A DNA stretch of 64,000 nt from Aneurinibacillus sp. REN35 (lineage in GTDB: Bacteria; Bacillota; Bacilli; Aneurinibacillales; Aneurinibacillaceae), in assembly GCF_041379945.2 (NCBI RefSeq), contig NZ_JBFTXJ020000002.1:1-64000 (forward strand), read 5' to 3'. This document shows, one piece after another, positions 16,521 to 26,179 of the stretch (within the stretch, counting starts at the first letter, position 1; the number at the start of each line of letters is the position of its first letter). The notes beneath the pieces were generated by a model. The model had not been told where the DNA came from. It did not search any database and was given only the letters and a program-made list of their open reading frames with translations. The translations under genes and the position numbers were made by a program.

Positions 16521-17039
16521 ATGATGAAGCAGGATAAGATACGTTCAATAAAAGATGGGCGCAGACGAAAGAAACACTATGCATGGCTGCGTATTGTTCA
16601 AGTTATCGGCGTTGCTGCTACGCTTGCGCTGATCTATAACGGGGCGACTAGCCTTGTTCGTTTAAACGCTTCTTATCTGGAGAACACCATCGCCCCTGCA
16701 CAAAAAATCAATGCGACGGCAAATCCTGAAGCCAAAGCATTTGCGGCAGCATTCGTTGCGGAATGGCTGCACGCATCCCGTATAACCCCATCCATTCAGA
16801 GCAAGCTTTCTCCATCGCTTATAGCAGAACGTATGGCCTTTCCTGCCATAAAGCAGATCAATCAGGTATATGTACGGGACGTAGATGTTGTCACTCAATA
16901 CCAGGGGGTATTGCTTCTCGAAGCACAGACAGGGAATGCACAGCCTGCTGTCCGCTATACAATCGAGCTTACGCTGCGTTATCTACCCGAGGAGAAGACG
17001 TATCAAGTAACTGATTATCCTAAGCTAATAAAGCAATAA
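16521..17039 (+). CDS. Single-pass membrane protein with extracytoplasmic domain, unknown
   Basis: A 172-residue protein: a basic cytosolic N-terminus (about 25 residues), one transmembrane helix (about 27-47) and an exported domain rich in alternating strands. The layout is loosely like TcpC-type conjugation proteins, but no conjugation gene is present, so no function is assigned. The start is ATG 16521 or 16524 after GGTGGGG; a GTG at 16500 lacks a site. Confidence 0.6.
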   Translation: MMKQDKIRSIKDGRRRKKHYAWLRIVQVIGVAATLALIYNGATSLVRLNASYLENTIAPAQKINATANPEAKAFAAAFVAEWLHASRITPSIQSKLSPSLIAERMAFPAIKQINQVYVRDVDVVTQYQGVLLLEAQTGNAQPAVRYTIELTLRYLPEEKTYQVTDYPKLIKQ

Positions 17040-17041
17040 AG

Positions 17042-17071
17042 AAGGACCCCGATGCTTTTGGGGTCCTTTTG
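17042..17071. terminator. Bidirectional terminator
   Basis: Stem AAGGACCCC / GGGGTCCTT with a T-run, between convergent genes. Confidence 0.85.
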
Positions 17072-17072
17072 T

Positions 17073-17651
17073 TTATCCATTTGTGTTGATTTTAATCTGT
17101 AGGCGAGCGGTTTGTTCCAGAACTTTTTGCGCTTTTGCATCAAGGGCGGCCATCTGCTTCTCCGCTTCTTCCAATGCGGATACATCCTGCTTGCGCAGTC
17201 CTTGCTCCGCCTTCTTCATTGCAGGAACATAGGCGTTCATCGTCTGATATAGTTCTTGATGGAATCTTTCTGCCTCTGGATAGGGTGGAATTTCAAGGTT
17301 TTGCAGCTTCACTAAAGCCTTCTCATAGTCTGCTATGGATGAGGCGGCCCGGCTTTGTGCCTGTGCTTGTGTCAATTTCTTATCGCCAAGCTCGGAGAAT
17401 GCCTCGAAGAAGGCGGTCCGTTTGTCGCCAAGATCTTTTACAGCAGCTGCGACAGCATTGAAGTAGTGATCGAGCGTTTGCTTAGCGTCCGCCATTTTCT
17501 TCTCCTGCTTTTGCTCCTGTTTTTCCACAATTTTGGCTGACAATTCCTGTTCGGTCGGCAGGCTTTCTTTGCCTCCGCAGCCTGAAAGCGCAAGAACTAA
17601 GGCTGCAAGCCATATACCTCCATAGGTGTATCGCCGTGTTCTCTTCTTCAT
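17073..17651 (-). CDS. Lipoprotein, coiled-coil, unknown
   Basis: A 192-residue predicted lipoprotein. A basic N-terminus and hydrophobic segment end in the lipobox L-S-G-C (Cys25). The mature part is a Lys/Glu/Gln-rich helical bundle resembling YkyA-type putative cell-wall-binding lipoproteins, which is only a tentative match. The start ATG 17651 follows GAGGTGAG. It lies 18 bases downstream of the DedA gene and is likely in its operon. Confidence 0.7.
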   Translation of the reverse strand: MKKRTRRYTYGGIWLAALVLALSGCGGKESLPTEQELSAKIVEKQEQKQEKKMADAKQTLDHYFNAVAAAVKDLGDKRTAFFEAFSELGDKKLTQAQAQSRAASSIADYEKALVKLQNLEIPPYPEAERFHQELYQTMNAYVPAMKKAEQGLRKQDVSALEEAEKQMAALDAKAQKVLEQTARLQIKINTNG

Positions 17652-17669
17652 AGCTCACCTCATTTTTAA

Positions 17670-18278
17670 TTAATTGGAGATGCGGGATGATTTTCGGCGT
17701 TTTCGCAGGCTGAACAATAAATAGGCGACGGTACTTATGATCGCTACCCAGATAAGCGGCTGCACGAATGGTCGGGCGAATTCATCAATCTGTTCCCAAC
17801 GCGCTCCGAGCTGCATGCCAAGATAGACGAATAAGATCGACCATGGAATAACGGCCAGTGTCGTGTATAGAATGAACTTGGCAGCAGACATCCGGGCAAT
17901 GCCTGCGGGAATCGATATGGCATGCCGCACGACCGGAATGAAACGGGCGGTAAAGATCACGCCAACTCCATAGCGATTAAACCATTCTTCCGCTTTATCG
18001 ATTTCTTTTTTGCGGATAAGCAGGTACTTGCCGTACTTCTCAAGAAACGGACGGCCCCCGTAGTAGCCCATCCAGTACAAAAATAATTGAGCAATCGTAC
18101 CGCCGATCGTCCCTGCAATAACGGCACCGATGAAATTGATCTGCCCCTGCGCAACCAAATAACCGCCGTAAGCAAGCACAATTTCACTTGGGATGACTTC
18201 AAGCATAAGTCCGATAGCGATGCCGAAGTAGCCTAAATCACTAAGAAAGGTTAACACCGATCGAATGAACTCTTCCAT
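17670..18278 (-). CDS. DedA-family membrane protein
   Basis: A 202-residue polytopic membrane protein of the DedA/SNARE-associated family. The segment F-T-A-R-F-I-P-V-V-R-H-A-I-S-I-P-A-G and the G-x-x-G-x-x-x-x-Y-x-x-G-x-x-G-G-R-P region are characteristic. Members support membrane homeostasis and lipid-carrier or phospholipid flipping. The start ATG 18278 follows CAGGAGGAG. It is upstream of the lipoprotein gene in the same unit. Confidence 0.9.
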   Translation of the reverse strand: MEEFIRSVLTFLSDLGYFGIAIGLMLEVIPSEIVLAYGGYLVAQGQINFIGAVIAGTIGGTIAQLFLYWMGYYGGRPFLEKYGKYLLIRKKEIDKAEEWFNRYGVGVIFTARFIPVVRHAISIPAGIARMSAAKFILYTTLAVIPWSILFVYLGMQLGARWEQIDEFARPFVQPLIWVAIISTVAYLLFSLRKRRKSSRISN

Positions 18279-18535
18279 AACTCCTCCTGGTTTTCTGTAA
18301 GCTTTCCACTTTTCTTCACCTTCTCATTGTACAGGCAAGCCCACTTCCTTAACAAGGAAAAGCTTGCTAGGACGGATGGTCTGAAAAAAGGACTATGAAG
18401 CAATGAAAGAAGCAGATGAATAGACCTATGGTTTGTGGTTTCTGGTAAGAGAAGTACATCATTCTATCTATTTAATATGAAAAAAATAGAAATTATAATA
18501 GAAATAACTAAAAAAAGTAAAAGGGAGGGATGAAC

Positions 18536-18754
18536 GTGAAGCAGAAAATACACCCAATGGAGGGGCAAGTCCTTACCCGAACGGTTCCATTCGGTATGGA
18601 ATCAGAAGAAGAGGCGGACGCATATCGTAAGGTACGTGAATATCTGCGAAATAATCCCTACTCCAATGCGATGCAGATCGCCAATGCGACACAAGTATCA
18701 ATCCATAAGATTACAAAGTATGTACATCAAGGTTTGCTCCGAAATAATCGATAA
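18536..18754 (+). CDS. Small helix-turn-helix protein resembling the YvyF C-terminus
   Basis: A 72-residue protein. Residues about 30-70 read Y-x-K-V-R-E-Y-L-R-x-N-P, then I-A-N-A-T-x-V-S-x-x-K-I-T-K-Y-V-x-x-G-L-L, like the small HTH that ends flagellar-region protein YvyF. The zinc-binding N-terminal half of YvyF is absent. GTG 18536 is the better start, 7 bases after GGAGG; the ATG at 18530 is only one base from it. It is closed by a terminator. Confidence 0.65.
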   Translation: MKQKIHPMEGQVLTRTVPFGMESEEEADAYRKVREYLRNNPYSNAMQIANATQVSIHKITKYVHQGLLRNNR

Positions 18755-18769
18755 GCAGATGATGTGACC

Positions 18770-18800
18770 AAAAAATCCAGGGAAGTTTCCTGGATTTTTT
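18770..18800 (+). terminator. Rho-independent terminator
   Basis: Arms AAAATCCAGGGAA and TTCCTGGATTTTT with a T-run. Confidence 0.9.
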
Positions 18801-18877
18801 TCGTATGTGTGGTAGATGCATGCTTTTCTTAGTTGCAATTCATACTATGGATACTAAGGAAAGAGGAGGAAACAGAT

Positions 18878-19657
18878 GTGCAAGAGCAGATGAATGAAGT
18901 AGAACCCCAAACACAACCGATGCCGGCAAAGCCGGACATGCCTCCAGCTCCTTCGCTGCCGGGCGAGCCGCGCAAAGCAGTAACGGAGATGATTCAGCAA
19001 TTCGGTCAGACGAATGTGCCGTCCGCTTCAGAGAGCAATATATATTGTTTGTCGATTATTGGACAGATTGAAGGACATGTCCAATTGCCGCCCCAGAATA
19101 AAACCACCAAATACGAGCACCTCATTCCCCAGCTCGTAGCGGCTGAACAGAGTCCGAACATTGAAGGGGTGCTTGTGATTTTGAATACGGTTGGAGGTGA
19201 TGTCGAAGCAGGGCTTGCTATTGCCGAGATGATTGCTTCCATGTCAAAACCAACCGTCTCGCTCGTACTCGGTGGAGGACACAGTATCGGGGTTCCGATT
19301 GCCGTATCAACGAACCGTTCGTTTATTGCAGAGACAGCTACGATGACCATTCACCCTGTTCGCTTAACAGGGCTTGTGATCGGAGTGGCGGAGAGCTTTG
19401 AATACCTAGAGAAGATGCAGGATCGGGTTGTTAATTTTGTCGTGCGTCATTCAAATATAGAAGAAGAAAAGTTCCGTCAACTTATGCTCAAGGTCGGGGA
19501 ATTAAGTCGGGATGTGGGAACAAATGTGGTTGGGACGAAGGCCGTGGAATACGGGCTGATTGATGAGGTCGGCGGATTGGGAGCGGCGATACGGGAGTTG
19601 AAGAGCCGTATTGAGGCGAATCGGCCGGCACAGCAAATCGAGCAGGTGATCCAATGA
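18878..19657 (+). CDS. tepA: ClpP-like serine protease TepA (translocation-enhancing protein)
   Basis: A 259-residue S14/ClpP-fold protease. After a Pro-rich N-terminus of about 50 residues come [14 protein letters not shown], the nucleophile loop G-G-H-S-I-G and T-I-H-P, giving the Ser/His pair. In B. subtilis TepA (YmfB) degrades signal peptides and helps protein export. The start is GTG 18878, 8 bases after AGGAGG (18864-18869). It overlaps ylzJ by 4 bases. In B. subtilis the next gene is spoIIIE; here two genes intervene. Confidence 0.9.
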   Translation: MQEQMNEVEPQTQPMPAKPDMPPAPSLPGEPRKAVTEMIQQFGQTNVPSASESNIYCLSIIGQIEGHVQLPPQNKTTKYEHLIPQLVAAEQSPNIEGVLVILNTVGGDVEAGLAIAEMIASMSKPTVSLVLGGGHSIGVPIAVSTNRSFIAETATMTIHPVRLTGLVIGVAESFEYLEKMQDRVVNFVVRHSNIEEEKFRQLMLKVGELSRDVGTNVVGTKAVEYGLIDEVGGLGAAIRELKSRIEANRPAQQIEQVIQ

Positions 19658-19881
19658 TTCATTACTCTACGCTGCCGATGGAGCTGATTTTTCAGAATGA
19701 AGATCCGTCCGCATATGAGAACATGGAAATCCAATGGAACGGATTGACGATGCTCGTTCAGCCATGCGGAACAAATGAGGCGCGTATCGTACGCTTGATT
19801 AGTCCAAATCCATATGATTATATGAATCCAGCGTATGCACCGGGACAGATTCTGCGTTTCCGTCCGGAAGTGGGCGAGTGA
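19654..19881 (+). CDS. ylzJ: YlzJ-like protein
   Basis: A 75-residue protein of the YlzJ family, identified from its N-terminus ([12 protein letters not shown]), the P-x-D-Y-M-N-P-x-Y-x-P-G motif near the end and its position after tepA. The function is unknown. Its ATG overlaps the tepA stop (ATGA). Confidence 0.85.
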   Translation: MIHYSTLPMELIFQNEDPSAYENMEIQWNGLTMLVQPCGTNEARIVRLISPNPYDYMNPAYAPGQILRFRPEVGE

Positions 19882-19908
19882 GGGCGGCGCAATACAGCAG
19901 GGGACGAG

Positions 19909-19940
19909 ACGGAGTCAGTTGTTCTGGCTCCGTTTTTTTA
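19909..19940 (+). terminator. Terminator of tepA-ylzJ
   Basis: ACGGAG / CTCCGT stem followed by a TTTTTTT run. It separates ylzJ from the YhgE/Pip gene. Confidence 0.7.
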
Positions 19941-20086
19941 TATACTGCTTTTGTACAAAAAACACATATGTTTTTAAACCTATCTCTATAATCGGTATAT
20001 ATGTAATTCTTGTGTTTATGTACCGAGAAATGTTTGATACACTACCCTTGCAGTCATTAACTTAGATAAGATTAGGTGAGCGGCGC

Positions 20087-22774
20087 ATGAAAAGAATCAT
20101 TGAAATTTATAAAACCGACTGGCGCAATATTTTTAAAGTACCAATTGCCTTGTTTTTGATTATTGGCTTGATGGTGCTGCCCTCGATGTATGCCTGGTTC
20201 AATTTAAAAGCATCCTGGGACCCGTATGGAGACACGTCAGGTATTGCGATCGCTGTAACGAACGAAGATGAAGGAGCGCGGATTCATAACAGCGAAATCG
20301 ATAAACAGATTAATATTGGAGACGAGATTGTCAAAAACCTACAGAAGAATAAGAAGCTTGGCTGGACGTTTGTCAGCAGGGAAGAAGCGGAGCGCGGGGT
20401 TGTTCATGGGGATTATTATGCAAGTCTGCTTATCCCAAAAGATTTCTCAGCCAAAATTGCAACCGTTCTTGAAGAAAATCCGCAAAAGCCTGAGATACGT
20501 TATGTGGTGAATGAGAAGATCAATGCAATCGCTCCGAAAATCACAGCGAGCGGCGCTTCAGGTGTCGTAGCGCAAGTAAGCGAAAGCTTTGTAAAGACGG
20601 CAAGCGAAGCCATTTTTACAATATTTAATGAGGTGGGCATTAAGCTTGAAGAGGAGCTTCCTACCATTCGTCACATCGAAAACCGGATCTTTGAGCTGGA
20701 GAGACGTCTGCCGGGTATTGAGGAAGCGGGAAGCAAAGCGCTTGCCTTCGAGAAAAAACTGCCGGAGATTCGGGAAAAGGGACAAAAAATCATCGAACTT
20801 GAGAAGAAGCTGCCCGAAATCAGGCAGGCTGGTAATCATATTCTCAAGTTGGAGGAGAAGCTGCCAAAAATCAAGGAAGTGGGCAACGAAATCCTGCTCA
20901 TTCAGCAAAAACTGCCCGAAATCCAGCAGGCGGCTGACCGTATTGCAGAAATTGATCAGAATTTCAATAAGGTAGAGGAAACACTTAATAAAGCGATAGA
21001 GGATGCGGACAAAGCAGCGGACATTATTAATGCTGCGCAGCAGGCATTGCCAAAAGTTGAACAGATTGCAGCAGCCGGAGGAGAATTCACACAGGGACTG
21101 CAGTCGTTTTTACAAAAAAACGACGGGGCGTTTGAAGCGGTAGCTCCTGTTGTCAAACAGAATTTGCTGCTGCTTCAGCAGACGGCAGATGCCGTAACAC
21201 AGATAACCGATACGCTGCAGCAGGCTAACATGGATCCAAAGCCAACGCTTGATGCCTTGTCCTTCCTTGCGGAGCGTTTATCTACCGGTGTTGGAGTCAT
21301 TGACCGTACGGCAGATTTATTAACAAAGCTGAATGCGTATCTCCCAAATCATCCGTTCGATGATACGATTGCCCGTCTTCGTACGGTGCAAAACAATTTT
21401 ACGCAGCAGATCAACACAATTAAAACGATTCAATCTGCCATCGAGCGTGGAGAGAAGCCGGCCAAGCAGCTTGTGGATCGTTTGAATACATTATCCAAAA
21501 ATGCAAGCGATACGCTGGGCGGGATTCTATCGCGGTATGATTCAGAGATCGTACCAAATATGACAAAAGCGCTTGAACAGCTTAAAACGTCGGCTAAAAA
21601 CGCAGCCGATGTAATGCAGACTGCGCAAGAAAAACTGCCGGATATGAAAGCAATTCTCGCTGATGTGGCTGTCGGCGTAGCATACGGACAGGAGGAACTT
21701 GCTCGCCTGAAGGAACGGTTGCCGGAGATCAAAGGCAAACTGCATGAGGTAGCAGTAAATATTCAGAGCAAAATGGGTGATCTGATCCAGGGAGTGAACC
21801 AGGCTGCGAATTTTGTCCGCAACGACCTGCCTAGACTAGAGCCGAAGATCCATCAAGCGGCTGATTTTATTCGACGCGACCTGCCGCGGACAGAACAAGA
21901 GGTTCATAAGGTGGCTAGCCTCATCCAGACGAAGCTGCCTGAAGTTGAGAATGCGGTACATAAGCTTGCGAATCTCGTACGCGAGGATCTGCCTGCGCTT
22001 GAGGATTCAGTTCGTAATGCGGCGGATAAGATCCGTGAATTCGAGCAGTCTAAGAACCTTAGTGACATCATTGCACTGTTAAAAAATGATATTCACAAAG
22101 AGAGTGATTATCTAGCGGAGCCTGTTTTGCTGAAGGAAGAGAAGCGATTCCCGATTCCAAACTACGGCTCGGCGATGTCACCGTTCTATACCGTTTTATC
22201 CTTGTGGGTTGGAGCCATTTTATTGGTGTCGCTCCTGCGGCTTGATGTGGAAGATCCGGAAGGGAAATACCGGAGCCTTGATGTGTATTTTGGACGTTTG
22301 CTGACCTTTTTAACTATCGGTGTTTTTCAAGCATTGATTGTTACGGTTGGTGATATGGTGGTCCTTGGCGCGTACGTTGCCGATACGATGTGGTTTGTCA
22401 TATTCGGTATTTTTACGAGCATCGTATTTATGACGATTGTCTATACGTTTGTCTCTGTCTTTGGGAATATGGGAAAGGCACTTGCCATTATTATGCTGGT
22501 GCTGCAGCTATCCGGATCGGGGGGGACGTTCCCGATCCAGGTCACGCCGCCTTTCTTCCAGGCCATCCATCCGTTTTTGCCGTTTACGTATGCGATTAGC
22601 TTGCTGCGTGAAGCGGTGGGGGGAATGGTGTATGACATTGTCATTAGAGATGTGTTGTGCCTCTTATTATTCCTTGGGTCTGCCTTTATTTTGGGCGTGG
22701 TGTTAAAAGAGCCGCTTAGTAAATCCACCCAGCGGGTCACACAGAAGGCGAAAGAAAGCAAGATGATTCATTGA
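20087..22774 (+). CDS. YhgE/Pip-family membrane protein with long repeat-built extracellular region
   Basis: An 895-residue protein of the YhgE/phage-infection-protein family. One N-terminal helix (about 18-38) and a C-terminal ABC-2-like block of about five helices (from residue 700) bracket a long extracytoplasmic region. That region holds two repeat sets: five copies of an 18-residue unit around K-L-P-E-I-R at about 200-285, and units of about 20-22 residues with D-L-P-R-x-E-x-x-I-H-x-A-A at about 570-660. They predict a long coiled-coil stalk. Relatives include YueB (SPP1 receptor), Pip and ESX-type secretion components. The start ATG 20087 follows TAGGTGAG. It stands alone between terminators. 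Confidence 0.85.
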   Translation: MKRIIEIYKTDWRNIFKVPIALFLIIGLMVLPSMYAWFNLKASWDPYGDTSGIAIAVTNEDEGARIHNSEIDKQINIGDEIVKNLQKNKKLGWTFVSREEAERGVVHGDYYASLLIPKDFSAKIATVLEENPQKPEIRYVVNEKINAIAPKITASGASGVVAQVSESFVKTASEAIFTIFNEVGIKLEEELPTIRHIENRIFELERRLPGIEEAGSKALAFEKKLPEIREKGQKIIELEKKLPEIRQAGNHILKLEEKLPKIKEVGNEILLIQQKLPEIQQAADRIAEIDQNFNKVEETLNKAIEDADKAADIINAAQQALPKVEQIAAAGGEFTQGLQSFLQKNDGAFEAVAPVVKQNLLLLQQTADAVTQITDTLQQANMDPKPTLDALSFLAERLSTGVGVIDRTADLLTKLNAYLPNHPFDDTIARLRTVQNNFTQQINTIKTIQSAIERGEKPAKQLVDRLNTLSKNASDTLGGILSRYDSEIVPNMTKALEQLKTSAKNAADVMQTAQEKLPDMKAILADVAVGVAYGQEELARLKERLPEIKGKLHEVAVNIQSKMGDLIQGVNQAANFVRNDLPRLEPKIHQAADFIRRDLPRTEQEVHKVASLIQTKLPEVENAVHKLANLVREDLPALEDSVRNAADKIREFEQSKNLSDIIALLKNDIHKESDYLAEPVLLKEEKRFPIPNYGSAMSPFYTVLSLWVGAILLVSLLRLDVEDPEGKYRSLDVYFGRLLTFLTIGVFQALIVTVGDMVVLGAYVADTMWFVIFGIFTSIVFMTIVYTFVSVFGNMGKALAIIMLVLQLSGSGGTFPIQVTPPFFQAIHPFLPFTYAISLLREAVGGMVYDIVIRDVLCLLLFLGSAFILGVVLKEPLSKSTQRVTQKAKESKMIH

Positions 22775-22780
22775 TGCAGG

Positions 22781-22823
22781 ACTCCCGTTAGAAGGCGTTA
22801 AGCCTTTGTAGTGGGAGTTTTTA
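22781..22823 (+). terminator. Terminator of the YhgE gene
   Basis: ACTCCC / GGGAGT outer stem with an inner AAGGCGTTAAGCCTT hairpin and a TTTTT tail. Confidence 0.7.
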
Positions 22824-22954
22824 TGTGGTAGATTGTTATGTCGCTAAATTTTTTGAATTATGCTAATTTAGTAGTAGGTAGTGTAAATGAAGGGGAAATG
22901 GTGTAAAACAAGATAAGAGCAAAGATTCGCAACGAAGAATGGAGGAGGTAGACT

Positions 22955-23350
22955 ATGGCTAAGGCACACGCAAAAGCGTTTGGAATTAAGCTTGCTCGCT
23001 TTGGATTTAATATTTTTCTTTTTTTAGGCCTTGTATTTAATCAGCCGTTCAGTTACGTGCTAGGCGCGATTTTAATTTTGTCCGTCCTGTCTTATTTAAT
23101 TGGCGATCTGGTTATTTTGCGCTTTGCCGGCAACGCAATTGCTACCGCGCTCGATGTCGTTATGTTTATTCTCGGCATGTGGGCAGTGGCTACGTATATT
23201 GGCTTTGATTATAATATGAGCCACTTGTTTGCGCTGTTGGTGGTCATTGGCTTCTTAACCTTTGAAGAAGCCCTGTACCATGTGCATATCCAGAAAGAGA
23301 TTCTGGGTACACGTAAAGAGAGCCTCATGGCTGCGATCAATAAATATTGA
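22955..23350 (+). CDS. YndM-like (DUF2512) membrane protein
   Basis: A 131-residue protein with four predicted helices in the layout of the YndM/DUF2512 family, ending in a short charged tail. The function is unknown. The start ATG 22955 follows GGAGGAGG. It is a single-gene unit with its own terminator. Confidence 0.75.
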   Translation: MAKAHAKAFGIKLARFGFNIFLFLGLVFNQPFSYVLGAILILSVLSYLIGDLVILRFAGNAIATALDVVMFILGMWAVATYIGFDYNMSHLFALLVVIGFLTFEEALYHVHIQKEILGTRKESLMAAINKY

Positions 23351-23362
23351 TAATGAGCAAGA

Positions 23363-23392
23363 AGCCCTGCCAGAATATCGGTAGGGCTTTTC
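23363..23392 (+). terminator. Rho-independent terminator
   Basis: AGCCCTgcC / GgtAGGGCT stem with a TTTT tail, after the YndM-like gene. Confidence 0.75.
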
Positions 23393-23428
23393 TATATAAT
23401 TCTGCAAAACTCGACAGTTTCTCCTCCA

Positions 23429-23457
23429 TGACCGCTCATTTGTTCTTGTGTTATAAT
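23429..23457 (+). promoter_or_regulatory. Promoter of ftsK
   Basis: TATAAT at 23452-23457 with TGACCG 17 bases upstream (23429-23434). It places transcription start near 23464, ahead of a terminator-like hairpin in the leader. Confidence 0.5.
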
Positions 23458-23476
23458 AGCGATACGAACGCCTGTA

Positions 23477-23529
23477 CAGGAAAAAAAGGTAACGGCAGCC
23501 AATGGTTGGTTGGGCTGCCTTTTTCCCTG
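23477..23529 (+). terminator. Terminator-like hairpin in the ftsK leader (possible attenuator)
   Basis: Stem GGCAGCC (23494-23500) / GGGCTGCC (23512-23519) followed by TTTTT. The pairing extends outward through A- and T-runs to CAGG / CCCTG. It lies between the promoter and the coding start at 23565, so it must be read through for ftsK expression from that promoter. Confidence 0.6.
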
Positions 23530-23564
23530 TCGCATCATACATAATGGTTGAGGTGGTGAAGCCT

Positions 23565-26117
23565 TTGGCCGACAAAAAGAAGAGCCGGAAAAAAACAGGA
23601 GCAAAAAAGAAGGATGTGCGTGCCTTCGTCCGGTATGAATTATACGGACTTGTCATCATCGCCCTCTCGCTTCTTGCCTTATTGACCTTCTCGAATACGA
23701 GCTGGTTTGGCCGATATTTTGCTTGGGTATTTCGGGTTGTAGCTGGAGCCTGGGATTTCCTGCTGCCGCTTACTGGAGTAGGCATCGGCATATACGTAAT
23801 GGCTAAGCGTAAGTGGCCATACCTTTTATCTCAGCGCTGGATTGGTATTTTTCTGTTATTCTTTTCCCTGCTTGTATGGAATCACATGCTGTTGTTTGAG
23901 GCGTTGACAGCCGGGGGGAGGTTTGCTGATCAGTCTGTGCTCTCCGTTACATGGGAGCAGCTTCTTCAGGAGAAGAAACAGATGGATGCGGGGAAGCCGT
24001 CCACCACGGATGTGGGAGGCGGATTGCTAGGTGCGCTTGGATATGCGTTCTTTGCAGCGGCGGCCGGTTCCGCAGGGACAGCATTGATTGTTGTCTTTCT
24101 CGTGTTGATTGGACTGATGCTTACGTTTCAGATTTCGTATGTACGTATTTTTGACGGACTGCGCCGGTTATTCATGACTGGCGGATCAAGAATGAAGACA
24201 GCGGGAGAGGATGCGTTGGCGCTTTTGAGCGAACGACGCGAACAGCGCTTACGGGAACGCGAGGAACAGGAAGCATACGAAGTGGACCAAGCGGAAGAAG
24301 AGCCTGAGGAAGATACTGCTGCCGAGCGTAAACCAAGCTTTGTCGCAAGATGGTTTAGCGGCCGTGGTCAAAAGGGCCAAAAGGAAGCACCTGTAGCGCA
24401 CACAACACCTAAGTCTGCGCGCATACGGAAGGAGCACGCTGTCATGTCCGCGCCAAAAGCAGTCTGGACCCAAGAGGAGCAGGAGAGAAGCGAAGAGACA
24501 GCGACCGAAGAGATTATCGTGCATGATTTTGCACAAAAGCTGTACGAGGAAGCTGAAGAGCCGCCTGTACCGTCCGCTGTGCCGGAGATGCAGATGGAAG
24601 GTGCGCAGATGAAGATAAAGCTGGCTGCGCGTAAGAAGCAGGAGGTGAAAGAGCCGCCTGAGGTGATGCCGGATGTGCCGCTTGCCTTTGAGGATGCGCC
24701 TGATCATCCATCCTATCGACTTCCAACACCGGACTTGATGGATAGGCCTAAGGGGATCAAGCCGGGTAGTGCGACGAAAAATGTTCACAACAATGCGCAA
24801 AAGCTTGTTGCTACGTTAGAGAGTTTTGGCGTGCAGGCGAAAGTGCTTCAAGTGCAATGCGGCCCTACGGTGACACGGTATGAAGTCCAACCGGCTATCG
24901 GTGTAAAGGTAAGTAAAATCGTTGGTCTTAGCGATGATATCGCGTTGGCGCTGGCTGCGCGCGGCATTCGAATGGAAGCGCCGATTCCGGGCAAATCAGC
25001 CATCGGTATCGAGGTGCCGAATGATGAAATTGCATTGGTTACGCTCAGAGAGGTTCTTGAGAGCTCGGAATACACAGATGCGCTTGACAAGCTCAGCATT
25101 GCGCTGGGACGAGATATTTCCGGACAGCCCATGATCGCTAATTTGGCCCGTATGCCTCATCTTCTGGTAGCCGGAGCTACAGGGAGCGGGAAGTCAGTTT
25201 GTATAAACGGCATCATTATGAGCATTTTATGCAAGGCCAAACCGAGCGAAGTAAAGCTGATGATGATTGACCCGAAGATGGTGGAGCTGAACGTATACAA
25301 TGGCATTCCGCACTTGTTATCGCCTGTGGTTACCGACCCGCGCCGGGCGTCCATGGCGCTAAAGAAGGTGGTACAGGAGATGGAGCGTCGCTATGAGATG
25401 TTTGCAAAATCGGGTACGCGCGATGTAGAACGCTACAACCAGGTAGCGCGTCAGGAAGGTATTGTTCCGCTGCCGCTGATCGTTGTGATTGTAGATGAAT
25501 TGGCGGACTTGATGATGGTGGCTCCAGGTGATGTAGAGGATGCCATCTGCCGTCTGGCACAGATGGCCCGTGCCGCAGGCATTCACTTGATTATCGCAAC
25601 ACAGCGCCCGTCCGTTGATGTTATTACAGGTGTAATTAAAGCCAATATTCCATCCCGCATTGCATTTGGTGTATCGTCGATGGCCGACTCGCGCACCATT
25701 CTTGATATGGGCGGTGCGGAGAAGCTATTAGGACGCGGAGATATGCTGTATTTGCCGATGGGCGCTTCGAAGCCTGTGCGCATTCAGGGTGCGTTTATTA
25801 GTGATCACGAAGTGGAGAAGGTAGTCTCCTATGTAAAAAATCAGCAGGAAGCGCGATATAATCCGGAGATGATGCCAGGTGAAGAGGAATCGGTCGTGGC
25901 AGATGAACCGGAAGACGAGCTATACGAGCAGGCGGTGGATTTGGTGCGTGAAGCACAGACCGCTTCTGTTTCGCTCTTGCAGCGCAGACTGCGTGTGGGA
26001 TATACACGGGCGGCACGCCTGGTTGATATGATGGAGGCGCGGGGTATAGTTGGGCCGTATGAAGGCAGCAAACCGCGCGAAGTGCTTATTCCGCCCGGTG
26101 ATGCGCAAACGCTATAG
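23565..26117 (+). CDS. ftsK: FtsK/SpoIIIE-family DNA translocase
   Basis: An 850-residue membrane-anchored DNA pump that clears chromosomes from the division septum or into the forespore. Four N-terminal helices (within about 25-210) precede a charged linker (about 220-420) and the RecA-like motor: Walker A G-A-T-G-S-G-K-S near residue 537, Walker [10 protein letters not shown] and [16 protein letters not shown]-terminal gamma winged helix (last 65 residues) reads the orienting sequences. TTG 23565, 6 bases after GAGGTGGTG, fits best; an ATG at 23544 overlaps that site. The position after tepA-ylzJ supports spoIIIE orthology. Confidence 0.92.
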   Translation: MADKKKSRKKTGAKKKDVRAFVRYELYGLVIIALSLLALLTFSNTSWFGRYFAWVFRVVAGAWDFLLPLTGVGIGIYVMAKRKWPYLLSQRWIGIFLLFFSLLVWNHMLLFEALTAGGRFADQSVLSVTWEQLLQEKKQMDAGKPSTTDVGGGLLGALGYAFFAAAAGSAGTALIVVFLVLIGLMLTFQISYVRIFDGLRRLFMTGGSRMKTAGEDALALLSERREQRLREREEQEAYEVDQAEEEPEEDTAAERKPSFVARWFSGRGQKGQKEAPVAHTTPKSARIRKEHAVMSAPKAVWTQEEQERSEETATEEIIVHDFAQKLYEEAEEPPVPSAVPEMQMEGAQMKIKLAARKKQEVKEPPEVMPDVPLAFEDAPDHPSYRLPTPDLMDRPKGIKPGSATKNVHNNAQKLVATLESFGVQAKVLQVQCGPTVTRYEVQPAIGVKVSKIVGLSDDIALALAARGIRMEAPIPGKSAIGIEVPNDEIALVTLREVLESSEYTDALDKLSIALGRDISGQPMIANLARMPHLLVAGATGSGKSVCINGIIMSILCKAKPSEVKLMMIDPKMVELNVYNGIPHLLSPVVTDPRRASMALKKVVQEMERRYEMFAKSGTRDVERYNQVARQEGIVPLPLIVVIVDELADLMMVAPGDVEDAICRLAQMARAAGIHLIIATQRPSVDVITGVIKANIPSRIAFGVSSMADSRTILDMGGAEKLLGRGDMLYLPMGASKPVRIQGAFISDHEVEKVVSYVKNQQEARYNPEMMPGEEESVVADEPEDELYEQAVDLVREAQTASVSLLQRRLRVGYTRAARLVDMMEARGIVGPYEGSKPREVLIPPGDAQTL

Positions 26118-26179
26118 TACATAGCATCAATGCGGGTAAAGAAGAGTAGGTTGAAGAAGCTGACGAGAGGAGAGCATGT

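Noticed and set aside
16521-17039. Conjugation protein TcpC
   Set aside because: Only the one-helix-plus-exported-domain layout is similar; length is short and no other conjugation gene is present.
20700-22050. Repeat-rich DNA considered as a CRISPR-like or satellite array
   Set aside because: The repeats are degenerate codons for 18- and 21-residue protein repeats inside one open frame. No CRISPR array was seen anywhere in the window.
24249-24800. Minus-strand frame of 183 codons within ftsK
   Set aside because: It mirrors the charged linker of FtsK, giving Leu/Arg-rich low complexity; no start signal.
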